Part shown: piece after piece, positions 33,641-44,140 of the stretch
Layout of the letters: each line of letters starts with the position of its first letter
How positions within the stretch are numbered: the stretch's first letter is position 1
Assembly: GCA_026214975.1 (NCBI GenBank)
Contig: CM047805.1
Span: forward strand, 193,750,601-193,814,600
Source of the DNA: Gentiana macrophylla
Lineage: Eukaryota; Streptophyta; Magnoliopsida; Gentianales; Gentianaceae
Reading direction: 5' to 3'
Length of the DNA: 64,000 nt
The notes under the pieces: model-generated
The model's database searches: none
What the model was told of the DNA's origin: nothing
The model's input: the letters and a program-made list of their open reading frames with translations, nothing else
Program-made: the position numbers and the translations under genes

Positions 33641-33847
33641 GAAATTTGTTAAGACAATATTCTTATTTTATATTCATGAAATTTGTTAACATTGAATACA
33701 TGTACTTTAGACATGAAATTTGAAGAGTCCATAGTCACAGACAAATAAATGTATAGATAAAACACAGATTTAAAAACTACTTCGAAAGTATGTGATCTCC
33801 TTATTACCAGAAATCAGATCTGAACAGGTTCTGATACTAGGAACACT

Positions 33848-33861
33848 GCTCCGATGCCAAT
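33848..33861 (-). promoter_or_regulatory. Primer-binding site of element E
   Basis: Minus-strand ATTGGCATCGGAGC directly after the LTR end. H has ATTGGTATCGGAGC. Compared with the TGGTATCAGAGC of A, the site has G for A and one more base before TGG. It probably pairs with a methionine tRNA. Confidence 0.8.
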
Positions 33862-35268
33862 TGTTGGTACCAAAGAAGGGTGAAAATATAGTCAGAGGGG
33901 GGGCGGGTGAATGACTATATTGGAGTTTCAAAAACTTTTCTGATCTTTAAAATATTTTGGGCAGTGGATAAGTCCCTTCTTAAACGTTGTTTCAAAGTAT
34001 ATTAAACACACACAGAGTATAAGTAAAATACAGTAAATAAGTGTTGTAAAGTAAACTGATGTATGTAAATGAACACGAAGGTTTATAGTGGTTCAGTGTG
34101 GTGTAATCCCTTAATCCAATCTTCTCCTGTGATGTTTGGAGGAATTCACAATTGACTTTCACCAATACAATAGTGTCATTGTCCCTGGCTACATAGGCTT
34201 CATAATCTCCAAAACTATCACTCCCTAGCTACAAAAGCTACAGTGACTCAGTCTTCAACACTGCTCCTTGGGAACAAATCCTTCAACAGCTATCACAAAA
34301 GCACAACTCCTTCTCAGACTTCTCTGATTCAATTGCTTAAGATGAATGTGAATTTGGGAAATTCACCAAACATGATTAGGTTTAGACTTGAATGATTTTA
34401 ATTGAGTCCTGATAATTCTGAACTTCATTCTCTGGATTGAGCAATGAAAGTTCGAATGAAGGCTGGAGAATTTTTACAGAGTTTCAGTACTTCTTGTCTT
34501 TAATTCAATCGATATTTCCTTCTCTGCCAATGCCTTCTACTTATATCTGTGATCTCCTTGATTTGAAAATTCGTCCGTTGGCTATTTAATATGGAGAATA
34601 ATCCTTGATTTAATTCTTCATTCTTTCTTGATTATATTCTCCATGATTTCAGTGATCTGGATTTTATTCAAACGTTCTTCATGAAGTCCGTCCTTGATTG
34701 ATTCTGCATTAATTGCTTGATTTGCTTATTTTCCACGTTCTGAATAAAATGCTGACATCATGCTTGACTTTGCTGTTAAGCTGTTGCTTGACCAGCTTAG
34801 TGAATCTTTTTCCTTTGCTGTTGAGATCTCCTTCACTGTTTTTCTTTAATCAGCCGATAGAGCTTTTACTTTGCCGTTTTGCTGTTTCTTTTCCTTCTTT
34901 GATTTTCCAAGTATGCTTGCACTTCACTGATCCTTTATTTATGTGAGATCAGTGTACACCTTAGTAAAACAATAGTTTTCATCACTTGAAATATATCTTA
35001 GACTTATCCAAGGTCATCACAGACTTCCCTGGTTATAAGTCAGTCCATATTTCTTCACTTGACTCTGCTGGTACTAGGCTATCTTTATTCTGCTGATCTT
35101 CTATCTTTCACTTCGCCATCCTACTAGTCTAGTATAGTACTTGTCTAACTGAACCTATACAACATGTCAGACTCTAAGTAAAGACTTATACAAATCTTTC
35201 TAACTTATTTCTGGCTTGCAATAACATCTAGTATGTCCATCATCAAAACAAATAAAATGTTCCTAATT
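33862..35268 (-). repeat. 5' LTR of element E
   Basis: 1407 bp. The plus strand runs from TGTTGGTACCAAAG to TGTTCCTAATT, followed by TSD GTAGA at 35269. TATA-like ATATAAGTAG on the minus strand lies near 34541. G-rich run at about 33896-33906. The 77-codon frame at 34713-34946 is antisense chance. Confidence 0.85.
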
Positions 35269-36230
35269 GTAGATGACATATTGCTCATAGGGAATGTTCT
35301 TCCTATGTTACAGTCCGTTAAAGTTTCATTATCCAAGAACTTATCTATGAAGGAATTGGGAGAAGCAGCCTATATTATGGGAATCAAGATCTATAGAGAT
35401 AGATCTAAGAGGTTGCTTGGTCTGTCACAATCCACCCACATAGACAAGATGCTGAAGAGATTCAGCATGGAGCAATCTAATAGAGGATTGTTGCCCATGT
35501 CACCTGCGATCTATCTATCAAAGGAAATATGTTCTAAGACTGAGGAGGAAAGGGCACATATGAGTAGGATCCCTTATGCCTCGGTTATTGAGTCCATCAT
35601 GTATGTAATATTGTGCATAAGACCGGATGTCTCGTACCCTCTGAGTGGACTAGTAGGTACCAGGAAAATCCAGGTGATGGTCACTGAATTGTAGTCGAGA
35701 ATATTCTCAAGTACATGAGAGGTACTAGGGATATGTTCCTGGTTTTCAGGAATTCTGATTTGGTATTACAAGGTTACACAGATGCTAGTTTTCAAACTAA
35801 CAAGGATGACTTTAAGTCACAGTCTGGATTTGTTTTCATGCTTAACGGCGGAACAGTGAGCTAGAAGGGTTCCAAGAAGAAGACCACTGCAGACTCTACA
35901 ATGGAAGTAGAGTATATAGCAGCCTCAGAGGTGGCAAAGGAAGTGGTTTGGATGAAGAAGTTCATTACTGAACTCGGTGTGGTTCCCTCCATTGAAGGTC
36001 CAGTCCCACTATACTATGACGACAATGGAGCAAACCAAGGTCTCATCAGAAGTCCAAACATGTGCTACGGCGCTATCACTTGATTAGAGAGATAGTAGAT
36101 AGATGAGATGTAAAGATAGAGAAAGTCCACATGGATGATAACATAGATGATCTGTTAACCAATCCATTTTCACAGGCTAAGCATGAGAAACATGTTCACA
36201 TGCATGGGCTTAGGCATATGGGTGATTGGC
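35269..36230 (+). pseudogene. Reverse transcriptase C-terminus and RNase H of element B
   Basis: Resumes at the second half of the catalytic motif (VDDILLIG) right after E. It continues through ELGEAAYIMGIKIYRD and RIPYASVIESIMY to 35694, then shifts frame. RNase H follows: GYTDASFQ near 35773, a TAG at 35862-35864 where tryptophan is normal, then EVEYIAASEVAKEVVWMKKF (35901-36083) and YDDNGA. A deletion near 36030 removes the usual basic stretch. The polyprotein end, GLRHMGDWLC, precedes the purine tract. Strongly copia, non-functional. Confidence 0.85.
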
Positions 36231-36242
36231 TTTGTGGGAGAT
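36231..36242 (+). promoter_or_regulatory. Polypurine tract of element B
   Basis: TTTGTGGGAGAT right before the LTR start TGTTGAAATGG. It lies immediately after the MGDW end of pol, as in related copia elements. Confidence 0.7.
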
Positions 36243-37007
36243 TGTTGAAATGGTGTCTTAAACGCAATCGGGTTGGACCGGATTAGACCGGGTTGGGTCA
36301 TTTACAGTCTATTTAGTTCATGCAGTAAGTTTATTATGATTAATAAAAGGCACTTTGTTATTATATATTTAGTTTATCTTCATGAACCAATCATGTTATT
36401 GTATATATAGTAACATCCTTAGTATTAAACTGTGATAGAGAAACCATGATAGTGATTATGGTTGATGAGATCTCTAATCACTTCAATAAGTTTGGTACTT
36501 AAATGTCTCTAGTCACATGTACTTTCAAACGCGATGTTGATTGTACGATTAGACTAGCATGTGTTAGATGTCTTCTATCTTATTGATGGTAGGGATATAT
36601 CTTGTCAATCGAAGTGTAAGGACACTTGGACTGTACATGGATGTGTATTAGAGAATGCATATGTTAGACTGACCCACTTATGTTAAGTGTTGCAGTATGT
36701 GGCAGTTTTTTAATTATCCTGAAACCGGAGTCTTCATGGAATCACAGTGTGAATTATCATGCTTTGACACTATTGAGGTTTCCCCCAGCCATGGGGCGTT
36801 CATGCGGTAGTGCTCGGGTATGATATTGAAGCATGCGTAGGATACATGTTTGTTCATCTGGAAATCACGTATCCTAAGAGTAGGAGTATATATCCGAAAT
36901 GGCCTTCTTACAAGGAATATCTAGCTCTCGTGAATCTTTGCAAAGTGGGAGTAAATGAGTTATTCCGAGAGACCATGATATCCAGATTATAAGATACGAT
37001 TGTTGAT

Positions 37008-38184
37008 TGTCACGGATTTATCTAATGCAAATAAACAAGTAATAATATTTATAAATCCGATATACCTCAAGTGCAAGGATCGTAGTAAAGAGGTTAATAC
37101 CGGGTTGATCTTACGGGGAATCGGGGTTGTTTAAACTAGTTTTTATTATCTAACCTAACTATGTCACGATTACTACTAAAAAGATGTGAAATTAAAACAG
37201 GGAAGAACTAATACGAAGAGTGAAGCTAACAGTAAAAATAACTGGACAGAAGATCGAGATCTAAAGCCAGGAAATATGGTTGCGAACGAAATTAACTAAA
37301 CTAAGTCTATCCTAAGTCTATTATGAAGTAAAGATTGCAGTTTTACTAAGCAATTCGAATTCGAGTGGTTTAATCAATATTTTACGAACGAACAAGCAAT
37401 TGATCCACCTATCGTACAACTATCAATTCCTATCTCAATTATCTCGTGATTTCTAACCAAGTTGTGATTCACCTAATCGAAGGTATGAACTCCTAATTTC
37501 TTAGAAAAGTTCGGTTCTTAATCTTCTATCTTTCGATTTTAAAGATTATTACTTCCAAAACAAAGGTGTAAGATTTCTCAATCTAGTTATCTAGAAATTC
37601 AACCTAATTAACTCTCGTTATTTTATAGGTTAAAAATATAATCTTTATTATATTGATTCTAGGGGTTCAATTATGATTTTCATCCAAATCAAACAAACAA
37701 TCAATCATGCAATAAACAACGATAAATGATAATAAAGATACAACTTGAATAAAATACTCACAAGATAATCAAGAAACGAAACTGAATTTGTTGATCGGAT
37801 GGCTTCACAACGCTTGTTCAAGGGAGGTCTAGCCTCTCAACATCCTCTTTGAAACTCGATTTTGTTTGAGTAAAAGTGCATATAAAGTATTTGAATAAAA
37901 ACTGATTGTAAACTAAAGAAAAACGCAGCTGAGCCGCCCCTAGGGTTTAGGGTTCGAATGTATGATCATTTGTGTGGAGGAAACCGCAGCTATTTATAAG
38001 ATTTTAGGTCGGTTCTGCTAAGTCGGCGTTCGGACGCCCGTCCGCTATGCTGGACGCCCATCCATCCTTCAGTGCAAACTTCGAATCGGGCCGAGTCATG
38101 TCCAGACGCCCGTTCTTCTCTATTTTAGACGCTCGTCCATCGAAATTGGGAGAACTCTGAATCAAACATTCCATCCTGGACGCC
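37008..38184 (-). repeat. 3' LTR of element F, U3 start deleted
   Basis: Aligns with 60727-61924. The remaining 370 bp of the LTR (equivalent to 61925-62294), the purine tract and the region between integrase and LTR are missing; integrase coding sequence begins within about 40 bp. It also lacks a 22-bp segment present at 61431-61452. TATA-like TATAAATA on the minus strand at 37991-37998. Confidence 0.85.
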
Positions 38185-38220
38185 TTTGGTTACTGTCGTT
38201 AGCTCGACATTCTTTTCAGA

Positions 38221-39516
38221 TCAGCCTGGATCAGGCCATTTAGCTTTTCTACTAGCCACTACTTCGTGTAGGCTTCGATCAGTAGTGTGGCTGCAGAAAC
38301 AACATCTAACACATGGGGTGAATTCCTTGATTGCCTTCCACACACGTTTAAACCTTCTCATGGTTGATTTCTTCTTCTTCTGACGATGCTTCAACCGTTG
38401 CTCCTTCTCAAACTCTTCCATGTCCCAACTACCTGCTAGAACTTCTTCAGAGGGACCACTACCGTCATCCTCAGAAAACAATTCGGGCAAAAACTCGTCA
38501 AATTTATCGACTTCTGAAGTACCACACCCGAGGATATCGAGGAATCGAACAATCAAAGGCTGTTCTTTGGCTTGACCAATGTAATGCTTGCACCTTTGAC
38601 CATTCACTCGAAGGCTAGCTTTGGTCACCATAACCTCGTAGTTCTAGGGACGCCCCGAGGAATGATTTGGAGAATTTCAAAGGGACCGGACCATCATGTC
38701 CTCAGCTTACCAGGGAACAGATGTAACCTGGAATTGTATAATAAAACATGTTCCCCTACTTGAAATTCTCGCTTCTTGATCTTGGCATCGTGAAGGAGTT
38801 TTGTCTTTTCCTTACTTATCCTGGCACTTTCATAGGCCTGAAGTCTAAATTCGTCTAACTCATGCAACTGTTGCAATCGATGTTTTCCACAAGATTGGGT
38901 ATCGAAGTTTAAAAACTTCGTGGCCCAATAGGCTCTATGCTCTAACTCGACTGGTAAGTGGCATGGTTTACCATAAACCATTTGATAGGGTGATGTACCC
39001 ATGGGGTCTTATAGGCGATTCGATCACGCCCACAAAGACATCATCCAATTTTAGACTCAGTCTTTTCTATGATCAATAATCTTGTTTTCTCCAGGATCTT
39101 CTTTAAACTTTGGTTGCTTCTTTCAACGACCACTAGTCATAGGATGGTATGGTGTACCGGTTTATGCGGACACCATATTTCTCAAGCACTTTCTCCGAGA
39201 GGTCGGTTGCGAAGTGTGTCCCTTCATCACTAATCAAGGCGCGTGGACACCCGAATCTCATGAAGATGTTTTTCTTTAGAAACTTCATGACCGTCTTATG
39301 ATCATTGTGAGTCGTGGCCTGAGCCTCCACCCATTTCGATACGTAATCTACGCAGACTAAGATGTATTTATTTCCACAGGATGATGGGAATGGTCCCATA
39401 AAGTCTATGCCCCATACATCAAAGACTTCGCATTCTAGGATGGGTTTCAATGGCATGTCGAAACGCCTTGTCAAAGTTCCGGTTCTTTGACACCTATCAC
39501 AAGCTTTACAGAAGGC
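38221..39516 (-). pseudogene. Integrase of element F
   Basis: Catalytic core in 39133-39474: WGIDFMGPF (first Asp near residue 25), YVSKWVEA, and ISDEGTHF (second Asp near 82). The glutamate motif of the DD35E triad reads in another frame near 39121-39137 because of a small deletion. 38694-39002 contains [22 protein letters not shown], diagnostic for the Athila/Tat clade, and 38221-38631 is the charged C-terminal region, truncated at the LTR. Integrase would insert the cDNA. Frameshifts at 39130 and 38640-38690 disable it as read. Confidence 0.85.
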
Positions 39517-40887
39517 TTATGTATCTTTAAAGATCGTGGGCCAATAGATGCCGGATTGAAAGATCTTAGCAACGGTTTTCCAAGGACCAAAGTGACCGCC
39601 AGTGGGTCCACTGTGGCATTGCTCAATGATATCACGTTGCTCAGATTCTGGAACACATCTTCTCAGCAAACCATCTTTACAAATCTTGAAGAGGTAAGGT
39701 TCGTCCCAAACGAATGTTTTCAAATCCGAGAAGAATTTCTTCTTCTCCTGATATGATAATTCTGGATCAAGATATTGGGAATGAAGGTAGTTTACTATTG
39801 AAGAATACCAAGGAACATCTGGAGGACAACCGTCGATAAGCATGATATTTTCCAGAGGAAAGTAAAGATCTATATCGTCAGGGTCATCCTTTTCCTCATT
39901 CAACATTCTCAAGACATGATCAGCCACTACGTTTTCACTTCCCTTTTTGTCTTTGATCTGGACATCGAACTCTTGTAGGGTCAGTATCCAACGTAGTAAG
40001 CGCGGTTTAGCCTCTTTCTTAGTCATCAGATATCGCAACGCAGCGTGATCAGTCCACACAACTACTTGAGCACCTAACAAGTAACTACGAAACTTATCCA
40101 TAGCAAAGACTACGGCCAATAATTCCTTTTCAGTCGTCGTGTAGTTTACTTGAGACGGATTCAGTGTGTGACTGGCGTAATAGATTGGCTGGAATTTCCC
40201 TTTTATTCTTTGTCCTAAGACTGCACCAACAGCATAATTCGATGCATCGCACATAAGCTCGAAGGGGAGATACCAGTGAGGCGAAATAAGGATCGGTGCA
40301 GAGATTAATCGACTTTTAAGCTCCTCAAACGCTTGCTTGCAACTCTCATCAAAATCGAATAAAACGTCTTCTTTAAGTAGTGTAGACAGGGGCTTGGCTA
40401 TCTTGGAAAAGTCCTGAATGAATCTCCTATAGAAACCGACATGTCCAAGAAAACCTCTGACTTCGCGCACATTCTTAGGATAACTCATCTTCTCGATAGC
40501 TTCTACTTTGGCCCTGTCTACCTCAATACCTTTGGCGGAAATCTTGTGGCTAAGAACTATTCCCTCATCTACCATGAAATGGCACTTTTCCCAATTTAGT
40601 ACTAAGTTCTTTTCCACACATCTGGCTAAGACCTGGTCAAGATTATCAAGGCAATCATCGAAAGATTGACCAAAGACCGAAAAGTCATCCATGAAAATTT
40701 CCATACACTTTTCAACTAGCCCGTCAAAGATAGCGACATACATCTCGGAATGTAGCTTGGGGCATTGCAAAGACCAAATGGCATCCGCTGTAGCGAATGT
40801 ACCATAGGGACAAGTGAAAGTGGTCTTTTCTTGGTCAACAGGATTTATAGGTATCGAAAATATCCACGAATATCCATCCAGAAACAA
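39517..40887 (-). CDS. Reverse transcriptase palm, RNase H and integrase zinc finger of element F
   Basis: Uninterrupted 456-codon frame. Catalytic FMDDFSVFG at residues 65-73. Thumb/connection [15 protein letters not shown] near 142-156. RNase H begins [18 protein letters not shown] near 209, with [17 protein letters not shown] and [10 protein letters not shown] around 283. The integrase HHCC zinc finger starts at the end ([10 protein letters not shown], with cysteines just downstream near 39490). Order RT-RH-IN is that of Ty3/gypsy. The frame looks functional over its length, but it is cut from the N-terminal fingers (40993-41187) by a frameshift. Confidence 0.9.
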   Translation of the reverse strand: MFLDGYSWIFSIPINPVDQEKTTFTCPYGTFATADAIWSLQCPKLHSEMYVAIFDGLVEKCMEIFMDDFSVFGQSFDDCLDNLDQVLARCVEKNLVLNWEKCHFMVDEGIVLSHKISAKGIEVDRAKVEAIEKMSYPKNVREVRGFLGHVGFYRRFIQDFSKIAKPLSTLLKEDVLFDFDESCKQAFEELKSRLISAPILISPHWYLPFELMCDASNYAVGAVLGQRIKGKFQPIYYASHTLNPSQVNYTTTEKELLAVVFAMDKFRSYLLGAQVVVWTDHAALRYLMTKKEAKPRLLRWILTLQEFDVQIKDKKGSENVVADHVLRMLNEEKDDPDDIDLYFPLENIMLIDGCPPDVPWYSSIVNYLHSQYLDPELSYQEKKKFFSDLKTFVWDEPYLFKICKDGLLRRCVPESEQRDIIEQCHSGPTGGHFGPWKTVAKIFQSGIYWPTIFKDT

Positions 40888-41229
40888 GAGAATGCGTGTC
40901 CCGCCAGACGCTCAAGCATCCGATCAATGAACGGAAGGGAAAATGATCTTTCATGGTTACGTCATTGAGCTTTTCAGTAATCAATGCGAGACTCAGAAAC
41001 AAAGAATAAGCCTTAATGCTATTTCTTCTCCCTTCTCATTCTTCTCTATCGTAATTCCACCTTTCTTGGGGACTACCTGAGTCGGGGATACCCATTCACT
41101 ATCAGCGATGGCATAAATGATACCCATATCCAGAAGTTTGATGATTTCTTTCTTAACCACCTCTTGCATATGAGGGTTGAGCCTCATCTGGGCTGTCTAA
41201 CACATTTCGCACCCTCATTAGTCTTGATC
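40888..41229 (-). pseudogene. Reverse transcriptase N-terminal fingers of element F
   Basis: 40993-41187 reads MRLNPHMQEVVKKEIIKLLDMGIIY...SPTQVVPKKGG, the usual start of Athila/Tat reverse transcriptase. The following stretch to 40888 contains NDVTMKDHF-like and HAFSCFLDGYS-like pieces in different frames, so at least two small indels lie here. Confidence 0.75.
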
Positions 41230-42716
41230 TTATGCATACAGATGTCGGGAGATATCCTCTCGATATCTCCTACTTGCCACCCAAAGGCTTTCGTTCTTTT
41301 TCAAGACGTTTATTAACTTCATTTCTTCTAGTCGAGACAGCTTGGCAGATATAATCAATGGAAGCTTGTCACCTTCTCTTAAAAACACATACTTTAGATG
41401 TTTAGGCAACGGCTTCAGTACCAGATCTGCAGGGGGGTCTTCCAAACTTGATTTAAGATCTCCACTTTTTAACTCAACATCGCTGAGTTTACTTAGCGGT
41501 CCCACTGCCAAAACTTCTCCTTTCAACAACTCATCCTCAATTTCAGCTTCTAACTGCTCTAGACTCACCACACCATGATTATTCAAATTATCAACCAATC
41601 GCTCATATTCTGTTGCAACAGCCATGACTTGCTTTTCCATGTGGTCATTGAAGTCATCAAACGTATCCTCAATGGAAAAGCCGGTTGGAGGACCAGAGGG
41701 TCTCTGAATGGATTTGGAGACAGTATAGCCAACCCGTATAGTCACTTTGCCACCATCCCAGTCAATGAGGGCTCTAGCTGTAGACAGAAAGGGTCTTCCA
41801 AGTATCAGGGGGACATTTTCATCCTTTTCAATGTCTAAGACGTACCAGTCAACGGGAAAGGTAAATTTATCAATTTGAACTAAGACGTCATTCAGAATCC
41901 CCGCAGCTTTCTTAGAAGATCTATCAATAATTGCAAATTCATGGTAGTGGGTTCTAGAAAGTCATTTAAACCAAGTTGTTTGCACAGACAATGGCATCAG
42001 TCGATGGATGCACCAGGTCACATAAGGAGTTTGGGAAGACTAGGCCTCCCATTAGCAATGTGAGCACAAATTTCCAGTGGTCACCCCTCTTGGTTGGTAG
42101 ATCTTCATAATTGATCATGAAGCGGTCCTCACCTATCACCGATCCATGTCTCGCTAATTTCTTCTTAGAAAAACAACATCCTTGATGAATTTTGTATACT
42201 TAGGCATCTCAACCAAAACCTCGGATAATGGAAGATTAACCTGAGTATTTTTCAGAAGGTTTAGCACTTTTTCATACTTTTTATCCTCATTCAAGGAGAT
42301 GTTGCTCATTCTAGGTGGAAATGGAAGCTTTTTCAAGTCACTCTCAGAAAAGACTTTCTTTGAGGATGAACTGATAGCTTTGTCTTCCAAGTCCTTCCAC
42401 CTCACCACTTTTTCAGTCTTCTTACTAGTCAGGGGATCAGCCTCCTGACTCTTACTTGATTCTTCATCCCTCAGGGGTTCAGCCACCTGAGGACTTTCAA
42501 CTCTTTCACCTCTCAGGGGATCAGCCACTGAGTATTCTCTTCGGCCAAGGGAGTGTAGGTGCTCGGCTTCCCCTCCGCCTTATCAGCGGCGGAGAGGGTT
42601 AGTGGTTTCCTGGTGAGGGGACCACTTAGTTGAGTACCACTTAAATTCATCGCACTGGCCTCTTCTCTACCGTATGGAATTGAAGGTACGAGGTCAGTGC
42701 ATTGGCCATTGTTCAA
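41230..42716 (-). pseudogene. Gag-pol linker and protease region of element F
   Basis: 42154-42716 is a charged linker with repeated PLRGE/PLRDEE-like units. The aspartic protease follows. At about 42007-42022 the active-site Asp-Leu is read, but the next residues are out of frame because one base is missing after CTGG. Further on, LILGRPFLSTARALIDW (about 41770-41830) is in frame with 41230-41745, which contains LKPLPKHLKYVFL and LPLIISAKLS, the segment before reverse transcriptase. The protease would process Gag-Pol. Non-functional as read. Confidence 0.7.
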
Positions 42717-42927
42717 ATCAGTTTGAGCAATTTGACCACCATTTGGATTCTTTTCGTGGCCCAGGCGGTGCCGCCTGGGGTCTAGAAGCTAACTGTTCAG
42801 CCAATTGCCCTAATTGCCTCTCAAGATTCTTGTTTGTGCTCATCAGGAGTTGGATGTTTTTACTTTGCTCCTCCACTTTAGCTTCAAGAGTATTGGGGTG
42901 AGAGGGGCCTTGAGAGTTTTGGAGATT

Positions 42928-44140
42928 CTATGAATATGGCTGGCTGGACCGATTCTGGAACGCAGAGTTAGAATTGGTAGGCCAACTCTGATTGAACCTT
43001 TGATTTGTATTGGAAAAATTATTGCTTTGGTTCTGATTCAAACCAGGGTTTCGATTGAAGTTTTGATTTGGATTAAAACTTGGATTCTGGCTGAAACCGT
43101 GGTTTTGAAAATTATTTTGGCCAGAGAATTGATTAAACCTTTGATTGGATTGGCCAAAGAACGCATTCACTTCAGCACTCTGTCCGTTAATAGGACAGAA
43201 ACGAGAAGTGTGCCCCACATCGTCACAATTCTGACATGTGACTTGGTTATACTGTCCACAATCATGAATAGCATTAACTTGATAAGCAGAGGGGGAGACA
43301 AATTGACACTGGCCAACCATATGGCCAGTTTGACAACAATTTTCACAGTACAGAATCGGAGAGTTCTGTGGAAAAGTGGAAGTTTGATTGATCGGATTGG
43401 AAATTTGAGATGTTGCCATCTGCTTCTGCAGCATGACGATCAAACTTTCCATATTCACTTCCTCAACCTTAGGAGGAGGAGGTGCTTGAATGGCTTGATA
43501 AGAGGGAGCATAATTATATTTAGCAATGTCCTCAAACAATGCCCACCCCTCTTCAGGTGTTTTCTTCAAAAATGCCCCACCAGAAGAACTATTGACCATG
43601 CCCTTCGTGAGCTCGGTCAATCCGCTGAAAAAAGTATTGACTTGCCTTTGCAGCGGCAAGCCATGATGGGGACACTTTCTGAGAAGAGATTTGAATCTCT
43701 TCCAACATTCGAAAAATGACTCATTTTCTTTCTGATAGAACGTGAAAATGTCATTTAAACACTGGGCTGTCTTTGAAGGTGGAAAATATTGACTTAAAAA
43801 TTCTTTTTCAAGTTTAGACCAGGTGGTAATAGATTCAGCGGGGAGAGAGGTATACCACTCTTTAGCTTCTCCCTTTAAAGAAAATGGGAACAGTTTCAGT
43901 TTTATAGCATCCTCACTTACTCCTTGGATGCGTGTAGTACCGCATATCTCTAAGAATGTATGTAAGTGAGTAAGGGGATTCTCTGACTGAAACCCATGAA
44001 AAATGGATGCATGCTGCATCATCTGAATAAGTCCCGGCTTTAGCTCGAAGGTCTGTGCAGTTATGGTTGGGATAACAATAGCCGGGTTGACTTTGACTTC
44101 ACCAGGCATGGCGTAGTTACCAACGTACGTCTATCCTCTG
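42928..44140 (-). CDS. gag of element F, main part (N-terminus cut by H)
   Basis: 393 codons from ATG 44109, continuing a frame open to the H junction. Capsid domain (retrotransposon gag family): ASIFHGF, LFPFSLKGEAKEWYTSL near 73-89, and FFECWKRFKSLLRKCPHHG near 132-150. Two CCHC zinc knuckles follow: C255-C258-H263-C268 and C292-C295-H300-C305. The last 85 residues are Asn/Gln/Phe-rich. The N-terminal part lies beyond H at 60118-60240; joining the two requires one frame change just upstream of ATG 44109. Gag would package element RNA. Confidence 0.88.

Larger units (their letters stand above)
23955..35268 (-). mobile_element. Element E: SIRE-type Ty1/copia retrotransposon with extra ORF
   Basis: 11.3-kb minus-strand element with two LTRs (33862-35268 is 5'; 23955-25347 is 3'), a PBS, gag, integrase, reverse transcriptase, RNase H, an extra ORF of about 3.2 kb, and a purine tract. 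The 5-bp TSD GTAGA (23950-23954 and 35269-35273) is perfect and lies in B's reverse transcriptase. Terminal TG of each LTR has drifted (TT and AA). LTRs differ by many substitutions and indels, so the insertion is not recent. Confidence 0.9.

Noticed and set aside
37938..37955. CCCTAGGGTTTAGGG resembling telomere repeat (also 61680-61693)
   Set aside because: Only two partial units within the F LTR, repeated because the LTR is repeated. Not a telomere or interstitial array.
43000..43719. 239-codon plus-strand frame opposite F gag
   Set aside because: Antisense shadow of gag. It has no domain, and gag on the other strand has two zinc knuckles and a capsid fold signature.
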